A stretch of DNA of 64,000 nucleotides, taken from positions 1,625,909-1,689,908 of the forward strand of contig JALRME010000001.1 in NCBI GenBank assembly GCA_026120035.1. The letters are read 5' to 3'. Below, piece by piece: positions 32,575-44,571 of this stretch (positions are counted from its first letter, which is position 1; each line of letters starts with the position of its first letter). The DNA comes from Coleophoma eucalyptorum. Its lineage: Eukaryota; Ascomycota; Leotiomycetes; Helotiales; Dermateaceae. The notes under the pieces are model-generated. The model was given only the letters and a program-made list of their open reading frames with translations, was not told the origin of the DNA and searched no databases. The position numbers were made by a program, and so were the translations under genes.

Positions 32575-34626
32575 TTAAGGGAGCAATTTTTCCAACTTAT
32601 CCTCTTTAGTCTTCGGTCGGTACGGTGTCAAAGCCACAGGAATATCCCCCGAGTAGCCTAGATCACCTTGAGCAGTCTCTAATTTCTTCGTGATTTTACC
32701 CACCATCTTTGCGATCCATTTATCATTGACAATACCACCGACTACAGCTTTCTTCATCCCATCTTTCATGCTCCTATTGAGAGCACTTGAGAATTCTTTG
32801 ATGCCATGGATCTCTTGATCCATGGCACTTGGTTCCTTTTCCATCTCTACGATCTTGCTAGCTTTGATGAGCGCAGATATGAAATCTAGAAGTTCTTGAT
32901 CAAGACACGCTGGTAAGCGAGCGTGGATGGCCATTTTGACATTTGTCTCATCCTTCTCAGCTTGCTTGAGATCATTCTGGGCTTGGAGGGTTTTTGGTTT
33001 TCCATCTGCTGTTTCAATGTCTTGTGCGAGGTGTTTGCGATCTTGTCGTGTTGGAACTGGTGGTAGGATGTGTTCGTGATGAGGGAGAAGGAATGAAGGG
33101 ACTGTGAATGTGGCATCTACTCCTCCCAGACGAACAACTTGTTTGAGATCAACCTCCTTAGGCAGTGAGCGGTAGGCAATAACATCGCTTATACCAATGA
33201 GGCAATTGATGTCAAAATTAGTCAAGAAGGGTACTTGGGCCAAGCCGAGAATGCCCCCAAGCTGGACTGCGAAGTTGGCATCTGAAAGCCAAGCTGCAAT
33301 TTTCTTTTCCAGATTTCTGATTTCAGAATCCTGCTCCCCATAATGTTGGAATATCTTCTCAGCTAGGGTGTGCTCAATCCATTTCCCAGAAGCAGTTGCC
33401 GTAAGCGACTCGATGTGGACCGGGTGAAAATAGCTCAATGGGTTCAGTATCAGTCTATAGAGCATTGGCAAGCGATGCACAAAAGCTCGTAGTTTGGGTG
33501 ACATCAAATTCTGCAGCGTTGTGACTTTGATGGACCTCTTCGGTGGGTGTGGAACAGATGGCTTCGAATGTAATTGCGAGCATATCGCGGCTCGCATAGC
33601 GTTCAGATCAGTATGGTCAAAATCTCTCTCCTTTTCATTAGCAGATGTCACAAGCCTCTTGACGTGCAGACGAGATTCTTGAACACTATTTGTTTCCTTT
33701 AGCCATCTGAGTGTCTCGTAGTACAGCCGGCTTGCATCCTTGTTGTCGAGGGATATCTTTTTTGTCGACTCTAAAGCCTCTTCAGCTGAGGAGTCCTTGG
33801 GCCCAGTTCCATCTGTCATAACATTCTTCATTTTGTCTTTGTTACAGTGAGAACTGTATTCAGACCACGTCCGAGAAATCCCATCACGGGAGGCAGCTTT
33901 GAGGAGCGGCGTTCCTTCAAGTAGAAGTGCATCGCCATCCTTATCCTTAGTCTTCTTATCAAGCTCGCCGAAAGTCATCTCATATTGGCCGCCCTTCAAG
34001 TTGGCAAAGCAGTCTCCAATCCGAATCTTTCGAAACAGTGAAACTGTAACTTCCTCGGTTTGAATAGCGACTTCCATATCATCTGAAAGCTTAATACCCA
34101 CTTCGACTCCATGAGCGATCAGACTCAGGTTCGATAGTGAGACTGTGATCCCGCGAATCACCATAAGTCCATCGACTTCGGTATCAATCTCAAGAGCTGG
34201 GATATTGAAGAACGCGATTTTGTCATCGATGAATTGCAACTGCTTCAGGACCTTTCGAAGGCTTCTTCTTGCAAAGTGGCCGAAAGTGTTGAACTGAAAG
34301 AGGCACGTAAGGAACGTGACGTCGTAGCACGTCACGGCAAAAACCCAATACAAAAGCCATGATGTCGCACAAAGAGCGTATATTAGGTTGATTATAGTGG
34401 CCAAGGACCACAGGCTGAAGAATGGTAGGATTCGATATTGCTTTGCATGGCCAAGCAAGAGACAGAATTGTAGGATTGGTGCTCCCGAGACGATCCATCT
34501 TTGAGCCCAATAGTATCTTAGAGCAAGCGCAGTAACAACCGCCACATATGCATAGAGTAGAGAAATCGAGATTGGCGAAGAGCTTGCTCCACGCCGAGGG
34601 CGATCTTCTTTGGAAGAGAGACCCAT
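32575..34626 (-). CDS. Large membrane-anchored fungal protein, function unknown
   Basis: The frame extends from 34689, but the first ATG is at 34626, giving 683 residues (MGLSSKEDRPRRG). Three or four hydrophobic segments occupy the first 130 residues (ISISLLYAYVAVVTALALRY; FSLWSLATIINLIYALCATS; WLLYWVFAVTCYDVTFLTCL). The long remainder is soluble. It contains a beta-rich stretch (VDGLMVIRGITVSLSNLSLI and IQTEEVTVSLFRKIRIGDCF) whose alternating pattern is reminiscent of the N-terminal parts of Csf1/chorein-type lipid-transfer proteins. That similarity is an impression only. It reads as a conserved single-copy ascomycete protein of unknown role. An additional 5' exon is possible. Confidence 0.75.
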   Translation of the reverse strand: MGLSSKEDRPRRGASSSPISISLLYAYVAVVTALALRYYWAQRWIVSGAPILQFCLLLGHAKQYRILPFFSLWSLATIINLIYALCATSWLLYWVFAVTCYDVTFLTCLFQFNTFGHFARRSLRKVLKQLQFIDDKIAFFNIPALEIDTEVDGLMVIRGITVSLSNLSLIAHGVEVGIKLSDDMEVAIQTEEVTVSLFRKIRIGDCFANLKGGQYEMTFGELDKKTKDKDGDALLLEGTPLLKAASRDGISRTWSEYSSHCNKDKMKNVMTDGTGPKDSSAEEALESTKKISLDNKDASRLYYETLRWLKETNSVQESRLHVKRLVTSANEKERDFDHTDLNAMRAAICSQLHSKPSVPHPPKRSIKVTTLQNLMSPKLRAFVHRLPMLYRLILNPLSYFHPVHIESLTATASGKWIEHTLAEKIFQHYGEQDSEIRNLEKKIAAWLSDANFAVQLGGILGLAQVPFLTNFDINCLIGISDVIAYRSLPKEVDLKQVVRLGGVDATFTVPSFLLPHHEHILPPVPTRQDRKHLAQDIETADGKPKTLQAQNDLKQAEKDETNVKMAIHARLPACLDQELLDFISALIKASKIVEMEKEPSAMDQEIHGIKEFSSALNRSMKDGMKKAVVGGIVNDKWIAKMVGKITKKLETAQGDLGYSGDIPVALTPYRPKTKEDKLEKLLP

Positions 34627-36716
34627 CAGTCCGAGCAGATTTAGGAGGATGTGTTGTGTGTAAGGACTCCTAAAGTTGTCCTCATACAATTTTCAAATAT
34701 GCAGAACTTCTTGAGAAGGCACCTTATTTTGTAACTCAGCGACGTCATTTGCGTTTGCGTCTTCTCGTCATAAGCCACCAAGTCCTCAAAGAGGCAAGCG
34801 TGAGTTCTTTGACAGAAAGTCGAGATCCCTTACACGTGACCCGTCGCTTATAGTCGACCAGCCTTGCTGAAGATGAGAGGAGCCTCAACATACAGTCGTT
34901 CTATATGGGCGACCTGAAAAGATTGGTGTTGTTGTAATAGCCTTAGTGTTATGTTGTTACATCATTCCAGATGGCACTATCTAGGTGCGATTAAAGTAAT
35001 GTGGCCAGACTGAACATGTTGTAGTGTTATAATGTCCAATATTCACCATGTTCTGTTAACGAGATCTAAGAACACAACATGACACATTGGCAACAAGCTG
35101 AATCTAATGATACTGGCTATTGATACCAGTTTATTGGCACTCTTTGCTTCTGTTAAGGTTTCATTTGTTTGTTCTTATTGAGTAAACAGCATTATCCTTG
35201 TTTTGATTGTATCATGAGGCAGACTAGCGCAGAGACGACTGTTCGATTTGGAAGAGGAATCCAGAAAGGTTCTGTTATTATCTCAGCCTTTTCATAAGTT
35301 GATGCCAAATAAGAGAAACCTCGCTTCCACAACAGCCCTTCTTCAGTTGCTCACATGACCTGATTCGGTATAAAGCGCGCAGTGAACAATTTTACCTCGA
35401 CAAAAAAAAGTGCACTCTTTGTCCATTCCTCAGTATAGCAACAGCATAATTTATCCCCAGATTCGTGCTATGGCCTATGCTGCTTGGTGTCTTCACTGAT
35501 CGCTACTGCCTGTTACGAAGATGATCTACACATCTCAGAGTCCAGAGGTCAGGTCATTATTGCAATCAGAGCCAGGACAGAATACCAAGAATTCGAATAG
35601 CTATCAAAATATCGTGTCTCTCACAAGTTGCAATTGGATGATTGGGAGACCTGCAAATGCGCATATGGCTCGTAGCGCAGGGAGAAACTCTTGCTGGAAC
35701 GGTACAGGAGTCTAGCCCAAGAGCGAAGTATGCGAACATGTTTCCTCAAGCCAAATCTGTGCCTCCAGGATTACAAGCAAGGCATAAGTCAGCACAGCCA
35801 GTATGTGACTGTTCTCACTACTACGCATTACCTTGCCAGAAAACTCGGGCAACCAAGTTTTGGTAGAAGAACAACAAGTTCTAATGTTGGTTCTAAGCGA
35901 TGAAACGACCATGGGGACAACCACGTTCAGAGCCACGAGCTCAGTTGAGACTTTCGCAACATGGAGACTCCAGTCTTTGATATCTCTGCAGCAAAAGTCA
36001 ATTCTGAGAAGTCTAGGATTTGTTTTTGTTCTGATCCGCAGAGCAAGGCCGGTTTGGCGTTCTCAAAATGGCCACTATTCCGGATATGGGTATCAATAGG
36101 GGTTCAATAGGACAACAGTATCTGAGAACTCCATACCGCCCACAACACCACACCCTCAATACTAAAAGTTGCAATTGAACGGGGATGTATCTGATCCTAC
36201 TCATTTACAGTAACTGCAGATATTCTGCATTTCTCAATGCCTGCTTATCTTTTTCACCGCATCGTTAGTCGGCAACCGAGCCGCTATTATCTTATTGACA
36301 ACTCGCTCAATAGTAGTGAGCCTTTACGATCAGAGCCACCATTGGCACGATCGACTTGTTATTGAGGCAGTTTCTGGTATTTACATGAGCCCCTGAACTT
36401 ATACATATGGATATTAGTTTTCAAACTTATCTTTCCTCTCCTCAATTTCTCTGGACACCGACCACCAACGCTCCGACAGACCCGTTTCATACCTGATTTC
36501 GATTAGCACTTCCTCCTTGGTTCTAGATCTGTCTTCTTTGTCCACCGAAGTCCCTCACAGCCCTCAGCGGACGGCTCCTAGTCTCACTTGTTTTCAGACA
36601 GCTGTGCTTTGAAGCGGACTCCAATCTCCTGGGCAGTATATCAGACTGCTGCAGCTCAAGGGAGCCGAAGATCACTCAGAAATCCTTAGCAAAACATTCA
36701 TGAGCGTCCGATCATC
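34627..36716. other. 2.1 kb intergenic upstream of STE3
   Basis: AT-rich, with overlapping small frames at 35521-36099 in several registers and none convincing. It includes the promoter regions of the membrane-anchored protein (-) and STE3 (+). The long upstream region is in keeping with a regulated receptor gene. Confidence 0.45.
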
Positions 36717-38563
36717 ATGGATAATTCTACCCTTACGGAGCCGATTCATTACAGCATCTCGACCAATGCGGTCGCTATTCCACTCTTCTCCGTCTTGTCG
36801 ATCCTAATTGCCATCGTCCCTTTCAGAAGTCATTGGGCTCACAAGAATATTGGACTTTGTTCGTTGATCGTAGTCTTAGCATTCTTCAACATCTTCCATT
36901 TTGTCAACGCAATTCTCTGGCCAAATGATGACTTCGCTTCTTGGTGGGCGGGTTATGGCTGGTGCGATATCTTGGTTAAGCTCCAGGACCCCATTCTCAC
37001 TGCCGAAGCAACGACAACGTGCTGTATCACCTTGAATCTAGCTCGAGCCGTCGACGTTGACAATCCAATTTCTCAGACCAGATCTGCTCGAAGAAGAAGA
37101 ATTGTTCTCGATGTTCTGTTCTGCTTTGGAATTCCGTTCCTTCAAATCGTGCTTCATTACTTTATTCAACCAAGTCGTTATGCCGTCGGAGCTATCTTCG
37201 GATGTGAGAATACACTTGACAATAGTTGGCCAACAATTGTCATTATGGAGATGTGGCGCCCCTTATTTGCACTGCTCAACATGTACTTCGCATGTAAGTA
37301 CACTTTCGCCGTTCATACCAGACTTTGCTGACAGCTCAATAGTCCTTGTGGTTTACCGTCTTCGAAAGCACCGAGACAGATTCGCTAACACGCTTTCCTC
37401 TAACGGCTCAAACCTCAGTCCTCGTCGCTTCATCCGACTCTTGCTGTTCTCTAGCTCGCTCTTGGTTATCTACCTCCCCGTGGTACTGTACTATTTCTAT
37501 CTCAATGTTATGGCATTCACAAATCCATTATACCCTTATTCATGGTCACGGGTTCATAATACCGCCACCTGGAACACCATCAACTACTACAGTCTTTCTG
37601 ACCAGCCCGGTTTACAATACGATCCCTGGGTAGCAGTTGCTCAGTCACTTCTTACTTTTTTCTTTTTCGGAATAGGTAATGAGGCATTGGAGGAATATCG
37701 CCGGTTCCTAGTTAAGTGCGGCATTGGCAAAATCTGGCCCAAGCTCAATGAACCAATCCACCGGAATCGCTCTTGGAGCCAACGAGGTAGTTCATCAAGC
37801 TGGTCCAGTCGTATGGATGTGGTTGGTTTGACGTTAAGATATTTCGATCGAGGCCGGAAGACCAGTCAGGGAACTATATCTGAGTGTTCTATGCAGTAAG
37901 TCATTAAAACTTCTCCCATCCTTGAAGGTTTTGGCGATACTAATATATAATATCAGTTCTCGCTCCCGCAAAGGCTCGGTGGCAACGGACTACGAACACA
38001 TCTCTATGCACAACCTCTCATTGACAAGTGGAAACAACCCGGACGCCATCACGCCCGCACCACCATGTCACATCAGACCTTCTCCGCAACCAACTCAGTT
38101 TTCCTGCGAGCCAAGTATCCAAGACCAGCACCACGCACGGAGTTTTCTGGGTGGATTCCGCACACACATCAACCTTCCCTTCCCACTCTTCAAATCACAC
38201 AACTCCAGATCCAAGCATGCATTGGCCCAATGCACGTGTCCATCGCCTCCTTCAAACTCTGCTGATATTGAATCCCAAGGTTCTTCGCAGGGACACTACG
38301 TGACTTTTCAACCACTTGCACGCACCACGGTTAAGACACAGATCTGGGCCGCGCAACCACCTCCTCAATGCCAGACACATGTTCAGGCATCGTGCAACAG
38401 CACGCAGGATATGGAAGACGAGGACGATGACGAGGGTCCAAAGATGGGCACGCGAGCTTATCGTGAGCGAGAACGCAGAGAGATGGAGGCGCTGAGGAGA
38501 GAGCAGCTGGCTGAAAGAGACAAGGTCGTTGTGCTAAGCCATATTGAGCAGACTCGTTCTTGA
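36717..38563 (+). CDS. STE3: Ste3-type pheromone receptor (GPCR)
   Basis: Three exons (36717-37293, 37343-37895, 37957-38563) give 578 residues. The first 300 residues form the seven-helix core of the fungal STE3 family: IPLFSVLSILIAIVPFRSHW, the conserved LVKLQDPILTAEATTTCCIT region, LFCFGIP-like TM4, and WRPLFALLNMYFAFLVVYRL (split by intron 1) through RLLLFSSSLLVIYLPVVLYY to a final TM near VAVAQSLLTFFFFGIGNEAL. Ste3 proteins sense the lipidated a-factor-like peptide and signal through a heterotrimeric G protein to the mating MAPK cascade at the plasma membrane. The C-terminal tail of about 280 residues is Ser/Pro/His-rich with an acidic block (EDEDDDEGPK) and charged coil; it may serve desensitisation. 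The start follows a long leader. Confidence 0.93.
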
Positions 38564-39439
38564 TACTCTCTGTCTCCTAATCGAGGAGATGATTGAGTCA
38601 GAAACCGCTCCACAGACCTGATACAAAACAAGGGAAATCTGGATTTGAACTCCCCGGTCCATCTCTTTCCTCTCAACTACACCATCCTGTCGTGTTTTCT
38701 TTTTTTATTTCAGATTTGCAAATTTTCCCACATCGTCTCTCTTAGAAGCGCATCAAGCACAGAAGCGTTGGGTTACTCTTGATTTTCCTTAACCCTTTTT
38801 CTTTTCTGCTTCCGACTAACTACTCAACAAAATCGGAAACGAAACGAGGCGAGGCGAGATGAAATGATGTTTTCGCATTCTCTTTCCCTTTCCCCCTCAT
38901 TTCCTTCTTCCGTTCATGGGCTCCAGAACCAGGGAAAGTGTAGATAAGAGCAAAAATAAAAGCAACTTGATGAACTGGTGCTCCCACTTTCGTAATTCTT
39001 ACTATCTCGCGTTTGGCAAATTGCACGGCTCCGACGTGGCCCCCGAAGTGAAGTGAGAGAGATTTGTTTTTTCACCCAGACAGCATTTTATGATTGTTTT
39101 GAAGTCCGGTATGCCAGTAGAAATGAGACGTTTAGGTAGGTGGATGAGCTTGGTGTATTGGTTAGGTTTACTGCATACGTGCCCAGTCATCTGACGGCGA
39201 AGCATTCAGTGGAGGTCTTGCCACAGTTTCTATGTACTTTACACACATCTGGATGGCGTATATATAGAAGTAACATTAGGTGTTTTAAAGACAAACAAAG
39301 TTGGACTCATATTAGATGCATGATCACACCAATCAAACCACCAACCTAATCCATGCAGATATTCTTTCAAGCTCCCCATAATATTATCACACCACTCCTT
39401 TCTATGCTTCCCAGAACGTCACGTCACATCACCATCTCT
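38564..39439. other. Convergent intergenic region
   Basis: Between STE3 (+) and the CFEM gene (-). AT-rich, with a T-rich run near 38700 and no supported coding frame. Confidence 0.5.
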
Positions 39440-40126
39440 TTACAAGGCAGCAAAAGCAGCGAGACCAAGGGCCACTACACCTCCAATTTGAACACCAATT
39501 TGAGTGGCAGCACCAGTAAATGTGGCAGCTGGAGTGGTGGCTGAGGTTACGGTTGCATTGCTTGAACCTGCAGTGGTAGATGGCTCAGTTGTCGAGACTG
39601 ATGTGGATGTTGATGCAGCCGCAGTCGAGCTGGAGGTGGTTGTCAATGTAGCCACAGCCGAGCTTGATGTAGTTGTTGCGGCTGCAGCAGATGAAGTTGT
39701 CGTGGCGGCTAAGTAGTAATTAGCATTCAGTTCCCGTCGCCTTGACTTAGTGTCGGCTTACCTGCGGATGAAGTAGTAGACGCAGCAGCGGCACTGCTTG
39801 ACCCACCGGTCACAGCAGCACAATCAGCTTGTGCAGCAGATAGAACAGCTGTATATCGTCAGTTATATATGCTTGGAAAGAGAGCAGTATGAAATAAACA
39901 TACCAAGGGCCTCAGTGGCACCGCAGGCACTGATGACACAAGTTGTTGCCGCACTTTGGATTGCTGCCTGGTTGCTGGCAGAACATTGGCAGGTCAAGTC
40001 AGATGCACCACAAGTTGTTGCAGAAGTAACTGCATCAGCAATGCATTGAGTTGCACATGATGGGATCGCAGCAGAGGCAAGGCCAGAAAGAGCCATGAAG
40101 GCGAATGCTGCAGCGGAGTACTTCAT
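39440..40126 (-). CDS. CFEM-domain GPI-anchored surface protein
   Basis: Three exons (40126-39904, 39848-39762, 39708-39440) give 192 residues. A signal peptide (MKYSAAAFAFMALSGLASA) is followed by an eight-cysteine CFEM domain: SCATQC, TTC, LTCQC, TTC, SAC and QADC. The intron 1 splice recovers the eighth Cys, which supports the model. A long Ala/Ser/Thr-rich stalk, suited to heavy O-glycosylation, ends in a hydrophobic tail (GVQIGGVVALGLAAFAAL) that fits a GPI signal. CFEM proteins sit on the wall or membrane; some bind heme or act in adhesion and host interaction. The specific role here is unknown. Transcription is away from a TATA-like element about 110 bp upstream. Confidence 0.93.
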
Positions 40127-40234
40127 TTTGAGGGCTTAAGATATGCTTGCAAAGACTTGAGGTAATTGAAATGATTGGAAAGGCTGCAAACGAGTGATGA
40201 CAGACGGATAGTGAGATGGGAAGTGCAATGCGGA

Positions 40235-40245
40235 GATATTATATA
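40235..40245 (-). promoter_or_regulatory. TATA-like element upstream of the CFEM gene
   Basis: Minus-strand CTATATAATAT lies about 110 bp before the CFEM start codon, a spacing that fits a TATA box with a short leader. Strong TATA boxes suit highly expressed or inducible secreted-protein genes. Confidence 0.5.
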
Positions 40246-42560
40246 GAGACTTAAATAAGATTCTGCTGGACAGACGGATCAAACTCCGATCTCAGTGGCG
40301 GGAGTTAGGATGTACTTCGGAGAGGCAGAGAACAAGGAATAGTATTGACTGATGTTCCTAATACGCAAGATGTCCGCTGCATGCGCCATGGGACAACAAC
40401 AATCATGGAGTAGGTCAAGGATGTCCAACCAACAATGCGGAGAACGCTGTTGGGCAAGCTTAGCCAAGGACATATTTGAGCCCTTTGGAGTTTCATTCGC
40501 CCTTCGGCCAGCAGTGGGAAATGTCCTGACAAGGGCCATCCTGAAGTTGTCGACGATCTAACAACGGCACTTTCACGACGAACAGAACACGCCCAATCCA
40601 GTACCAGCTCAGCAACAAAGAGTAGTATGCAGCGGCAGGATGCAGGAACCAGTATACGAAAAGAAATAATACTCAGAGTCCAAGAGCACTCGTGCCAATC
40701 CTTTTGCAGAAGCTTATGGTCTCATTTCCTGGTTCGATGTCCGCCCAAAGCAGGTCGCAGAAGCTTGACTGGCCGTCGCCATCGTTAGGGCCATCGGAGG
40801 ATGAACCCCAGGAACAGTTAGAAGCCGTGCCCTTCCCCGGAGTCTGGGGTACAAGGATGACAAGTCACCTCGTATCGTCTCCCGTCTTGCCGAGGTCAGT
40901 CGTTCTGGGGGATCTGACATATGATCCACTTCTCCAGACGGCAAAGGAGGGGGATCACATGCTACGAGGGATTGCATCGCCGAGCACTGTTGCGGAGAAG
41001 TTGTAGGTCGCTCGTTGAAGTTGGGATGGAGGGGGAGAGGAGAGTACCTGAATGCGCCGAGAGAGCGAGGGACGAACGAGCAGACAAGCAGACGAGGCAC
41101 AACGAGGCGCATCCCGCACCAACAACAACCAACAAGAGGCGAAAGACGCAGGAACCAGGACAAAGCACCCCTGAGTAGCTTGAACAGTTGCCACTATGCT
41201 CTACGCTCTATGCTCTACGCTCTTGAATTGATCTTGAATTGATCCTCGACTAATCACCGTGCAGAACTCAAGCTATGACTAACGACTTTCGCCTGCAATT
41301 TCTCTCATCTCCTCTCCTTCCTAAAGGAAAAGGAAAAAGCAAAAAGTTAAAGTAACAGTAATATCGCCCGCCTTCCCCATGACCCCGACTTTCAAGATTA
41401 GAATAGGATCAGCGCATCTTGCTCGAATGCGAGCGGGGAAATCATCTTATTTGGGTTGTTTAAGGCTGCAAGCAATCTCAACCCTCTCCTCTCCTCTCCT
41501 CTCCTGCTCGGGAAGGAAGTCTCTGGCCCAGAACCCTCACTTCCTGCCTTGCACTGTCCCACTCCGAGTGGCCTCTTCGCCTCCAATGTGCATTAACCAT
41601 TGTTTGGTCGTATGGCTTCATCCTCTGCCTTTATCCTTTGCCTTGGCTGCCGAGGCGTTACTTCTTGCAGGCTGTTGTCCGATCATGGGTTGCCCACTTT
41701 GGCTTATAGAGTTGCAGTGATCCTCCCGGACACAGCGGTCGATTAGCTGCTTCTGGGGCTCGCCGAATCTCCATCATCTACATGCAGTGAGCATGTAGGA
41801 GTAGATGATTGTAATAAGATGAATCGTGTTTGGGCGCTTCTTCTGTCCTAGTTCCCTTTGGATATCGAGATGTGAAAGCGGCTCGGCATGTTGATCTTCA
41901 CATGTTCTCCAACGTACCATGAGACATCAGACAATAGAGATGAGGAGAAGGAGACCCTGGAAAGTCGGTCCAGGATTGGTCTTCGAGTTTGACATCAGGC
42001 TGCATCAAGTCCTGGAACATTCAGCTTGCGGTGTCAAGATCTAGTTAGAACCAAGTTGTCTGATTTCTCTGACTAAGTAGTGGCTTTTCTATGTCGGCAT
42101 GGAATGCTCCTGGTTAAGAGAAGTGCACTCTTTTAGATTCGTACGCTAGACACATATAGATGCCAACGCCAACCACGCCTTTCAGCTCTTTATGGCAATG
42201 ACACGGCACGCAGAAGTCAGCCGGGATGGCACGAGAAGCCAAGTTGAAAGGCGCTTTTCTCATCACAGGATGCCTTGATCTTTCTCTTAAAGCAGATACT
42301 TCCGCAAATTCCGTGTTTTCTCGTGGCCTCTTAATCTTCACCATCAATGTCTGGTTTTTTTTATGGTTCTTTCTAAGGATCCTACTATGCATAATCCACC
42401 TTGCTATACATGAATATTGAACCCATAATGGTATCGGTCAAAGCAGAAACTGCCAACTTACCACTTTCAATCCCGTCCCTCAATCAACAAGCTGGCAAGA
42501 ACTCTACTGCAAATCAAAGATTCACCAGAATTTTCAACCAGGCTATCCCTTAGCTCTCCT
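40246..42560. other. 2.3 kb without a supported gene
   Basis: Contains the CFEM upstream region. GC-richer parts near 40.7-41.2 kb have overlapping frames on both strands, a sign of composition rather than coding. A CTCTC-type tract lies at 41483-41505. Confidence 0.45.
41483..41505. repeat. CTCTC pentamer tract
   Basis: Tandem CTCTC/CTCCT units occupy about 23 bp within a pyrimidine-rich, promoter-like stretch. Confidence 0.8.
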
Positions 42561-43259
42561 TCAATCCTTCCAATTCCAGATATATTCTTCGGTCAAGATA
42601 TCATACGAGCTTTTCAAGTACCACATAACCAGAAACAACCCAAAACCTCCCACTTCCAGCCCAGTAGCCGGCCAATACTGCACTGCCGCTCTATGAAAAA
42701 GTAAGCATGGCAGAGATAAGCCCTGAACTGTCGTTCTCCTGGTAAGACCGCAGAAGATAGGAATTTTTGCGTTGGAGCAATATTCAGATCAAGAGTACTC
42801 ATCTTGAGATATAACAAACTTAACGTAGGAGCCACATCATTTGGAAGCGGAATGGAAATAGAGCAAATGTTCAAATGTAGTTATGAACACCATGATCGGT
42901 ATCAGACTCACACGACAAGCGATGTAGGCGGGCATAAGGCTTGAGAATGATGAACTGAGGTTCGTGAGGAGAACATGGATTCCAGCGTCATCTGTGACAT
43001 ACCAATTATCTGACAAATGAAGTAGATTATCTATGCATCCAATCTAGTTGCTGACTCGAGACTATCGAGAGCTACCATGGTATAATAACACCAACTACAC
43101 TCGCCGCAAGCAGGGCCCGAAAATCCTCACAAGGCGCCAGCACAATCCCGCTCATAAAGACGAGGAACGAGCGTATAGCTAGAATCTTCCTCTGGTAATT
43201 CTATAAACTGGTGTTTGAAGAAGAGTGAAGAAGACAAGTGGCTGATGAAGATACTCACT
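42561..43259 (-). pseudogene. Cryptic or decayed membrane-protein gene fragments
   Basis: Short minus-strand exon-like blocks are bounded by good splice signals. Block 43200-43076 follows a TTTATAG acceptor and reads NYQRKILAIRSFLVFMSGIV, a hydrophobic helix. A block near 43030-42900 reads IIYFICQII and has a GTATGT donor and CTCAG acceptor. The last block, 42690-42561, follows the acceptor TTACTTTTTCATAG and reads GLFLVMWYLKSSYDILTEEY before ending IWNWKD and a stop. I could not chain all blocks in one phase without a stop or shift, so the gene may be decayed, or a splice is missed. Family not recognised. Confidence 0.35.
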
Positions 43260-44571
43260 GTCACCTACTGCTTTAGGCGCCCATACTTGGAATCTTTAAA
43301 AGTCGCAACACCCAGGATAATTGCAAGACTTCAACCTCACCTCACGACTTTTCTCTCATACCACCACACATAGCACTCTAGGAAGTACTCAAAGCAGCCG
43401 CACTTTGGTGGAATGTAGAACATACCATCACAAAGACTCTTCTCGCTCAATTGATTGCCCTAAGGTTCCGTCCTCTATACGGATGCAGTCCTCAGTATCA
43501 CCACAAGAAAGGATGGATTGATTTATGTGAGGCTTCAACTAGAACCCTTGGAGGGGCTACTCACAACGTCAAGTATACCTGACAAAATAGAATCTGGGTG
43601 ATTTAGTGATCCCACCGTCTTCCTCTACAAGTCAGAATGAGAAGGATAATTGCTTTGATAATTTGTGACAGTAGCTAACTGTCATTGCACTTCTAGGATC
43701 CAATGCAGGTTCAAGTTAACGCCAAACTTTATTCAGTATCCATTTCACCGCATACATGGTCCGCTGTGAACAAAAGATAGCCACCAACAAAGACTCGCAT
43801 TTCCATTCGGATACGAATTCTGGTGCGAGGAAAATTCGAACATCCACGCTAAATCGTAGTTGGTTCCCTAGAAAGAAGAGCCTGAATAGAACCCTCCACA
43901 TCTCCCAAGATCGACTGTGGTTATGTGGTCAAGAACCGGAAAGATAAGCAGGTTTTGGCAAGAGCAAAAAGAGAATGTCAAAAGACAAAAATACCCTCCA
44001 ATAGGGCATAGAACATCGGAGCTAGATGGCATCATTTCCATAATTGTAGTGGGATTATTCTAAAACCTAGCCGGCCATTTTCGTAGCTCCGTCCTCCTGA
44101 GAGAAGATAATCAAGTCAGAAAGAAACGTAGGGGAGAAGCATACGAGACAAAGAGCAAAAAGAGACGCCACGCTTATAAAAGAATCCTCATTTTGGGATT
44201 AGGTGTTATATAGTACGACCGTCGGAGACCCATATTCTGGCTTGCCCATTTCAAGCCTTTTTGTGGGAAATTGTTAAAAAAGGGTGGTTTGGTTTTCTTA
44301 TTCCTTGCTACTTATAATTTGGGGGGCCCTGGGTGTTGGATGGAGGGTATTACTAGGCAAGGCTAACCATGGCTTGCATTACATAAGTAGTTAAGTTACC
44401 TTAGGTGTTCGTTATTCAAAGAGATGAAGTATTGCCAAAGTCTCAGTAAAGTCGGGACGTTAAGCTATCATGCAAGGAAGAAGCAGGTGATCTCTATACT
44501 CCCGCCTTTGTTATACAATGAAGTGTACGACCAGTTGTGGAGTGAGGTTTTATCACGTATGAGATGAAATC
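43260..44571. other. Intergenic; 5' end of the cryptic gene unclear
   Basis: Up to about 43.55 kb short minus-strand exon-like pieces (for example CYVWWYERKV) may belong to the cryptic gene. The remainder, to the stop of FYV10, has no supported frame. Confidence 0.4.

Noticed and set aside
32886..33116. 76-codon minus-strand frame
   Set aside because: A shadow inside the large membrane-anchored protein gene.
38635..38695. tRNA-like A box (TGGTGTAGTTGAG) and B box (GTTCAAATCC) on the minus strand
   Set aside because: The boxes are about 10 nt too close, the T stem does not pair and no acceptor stem is found. Probably chance.
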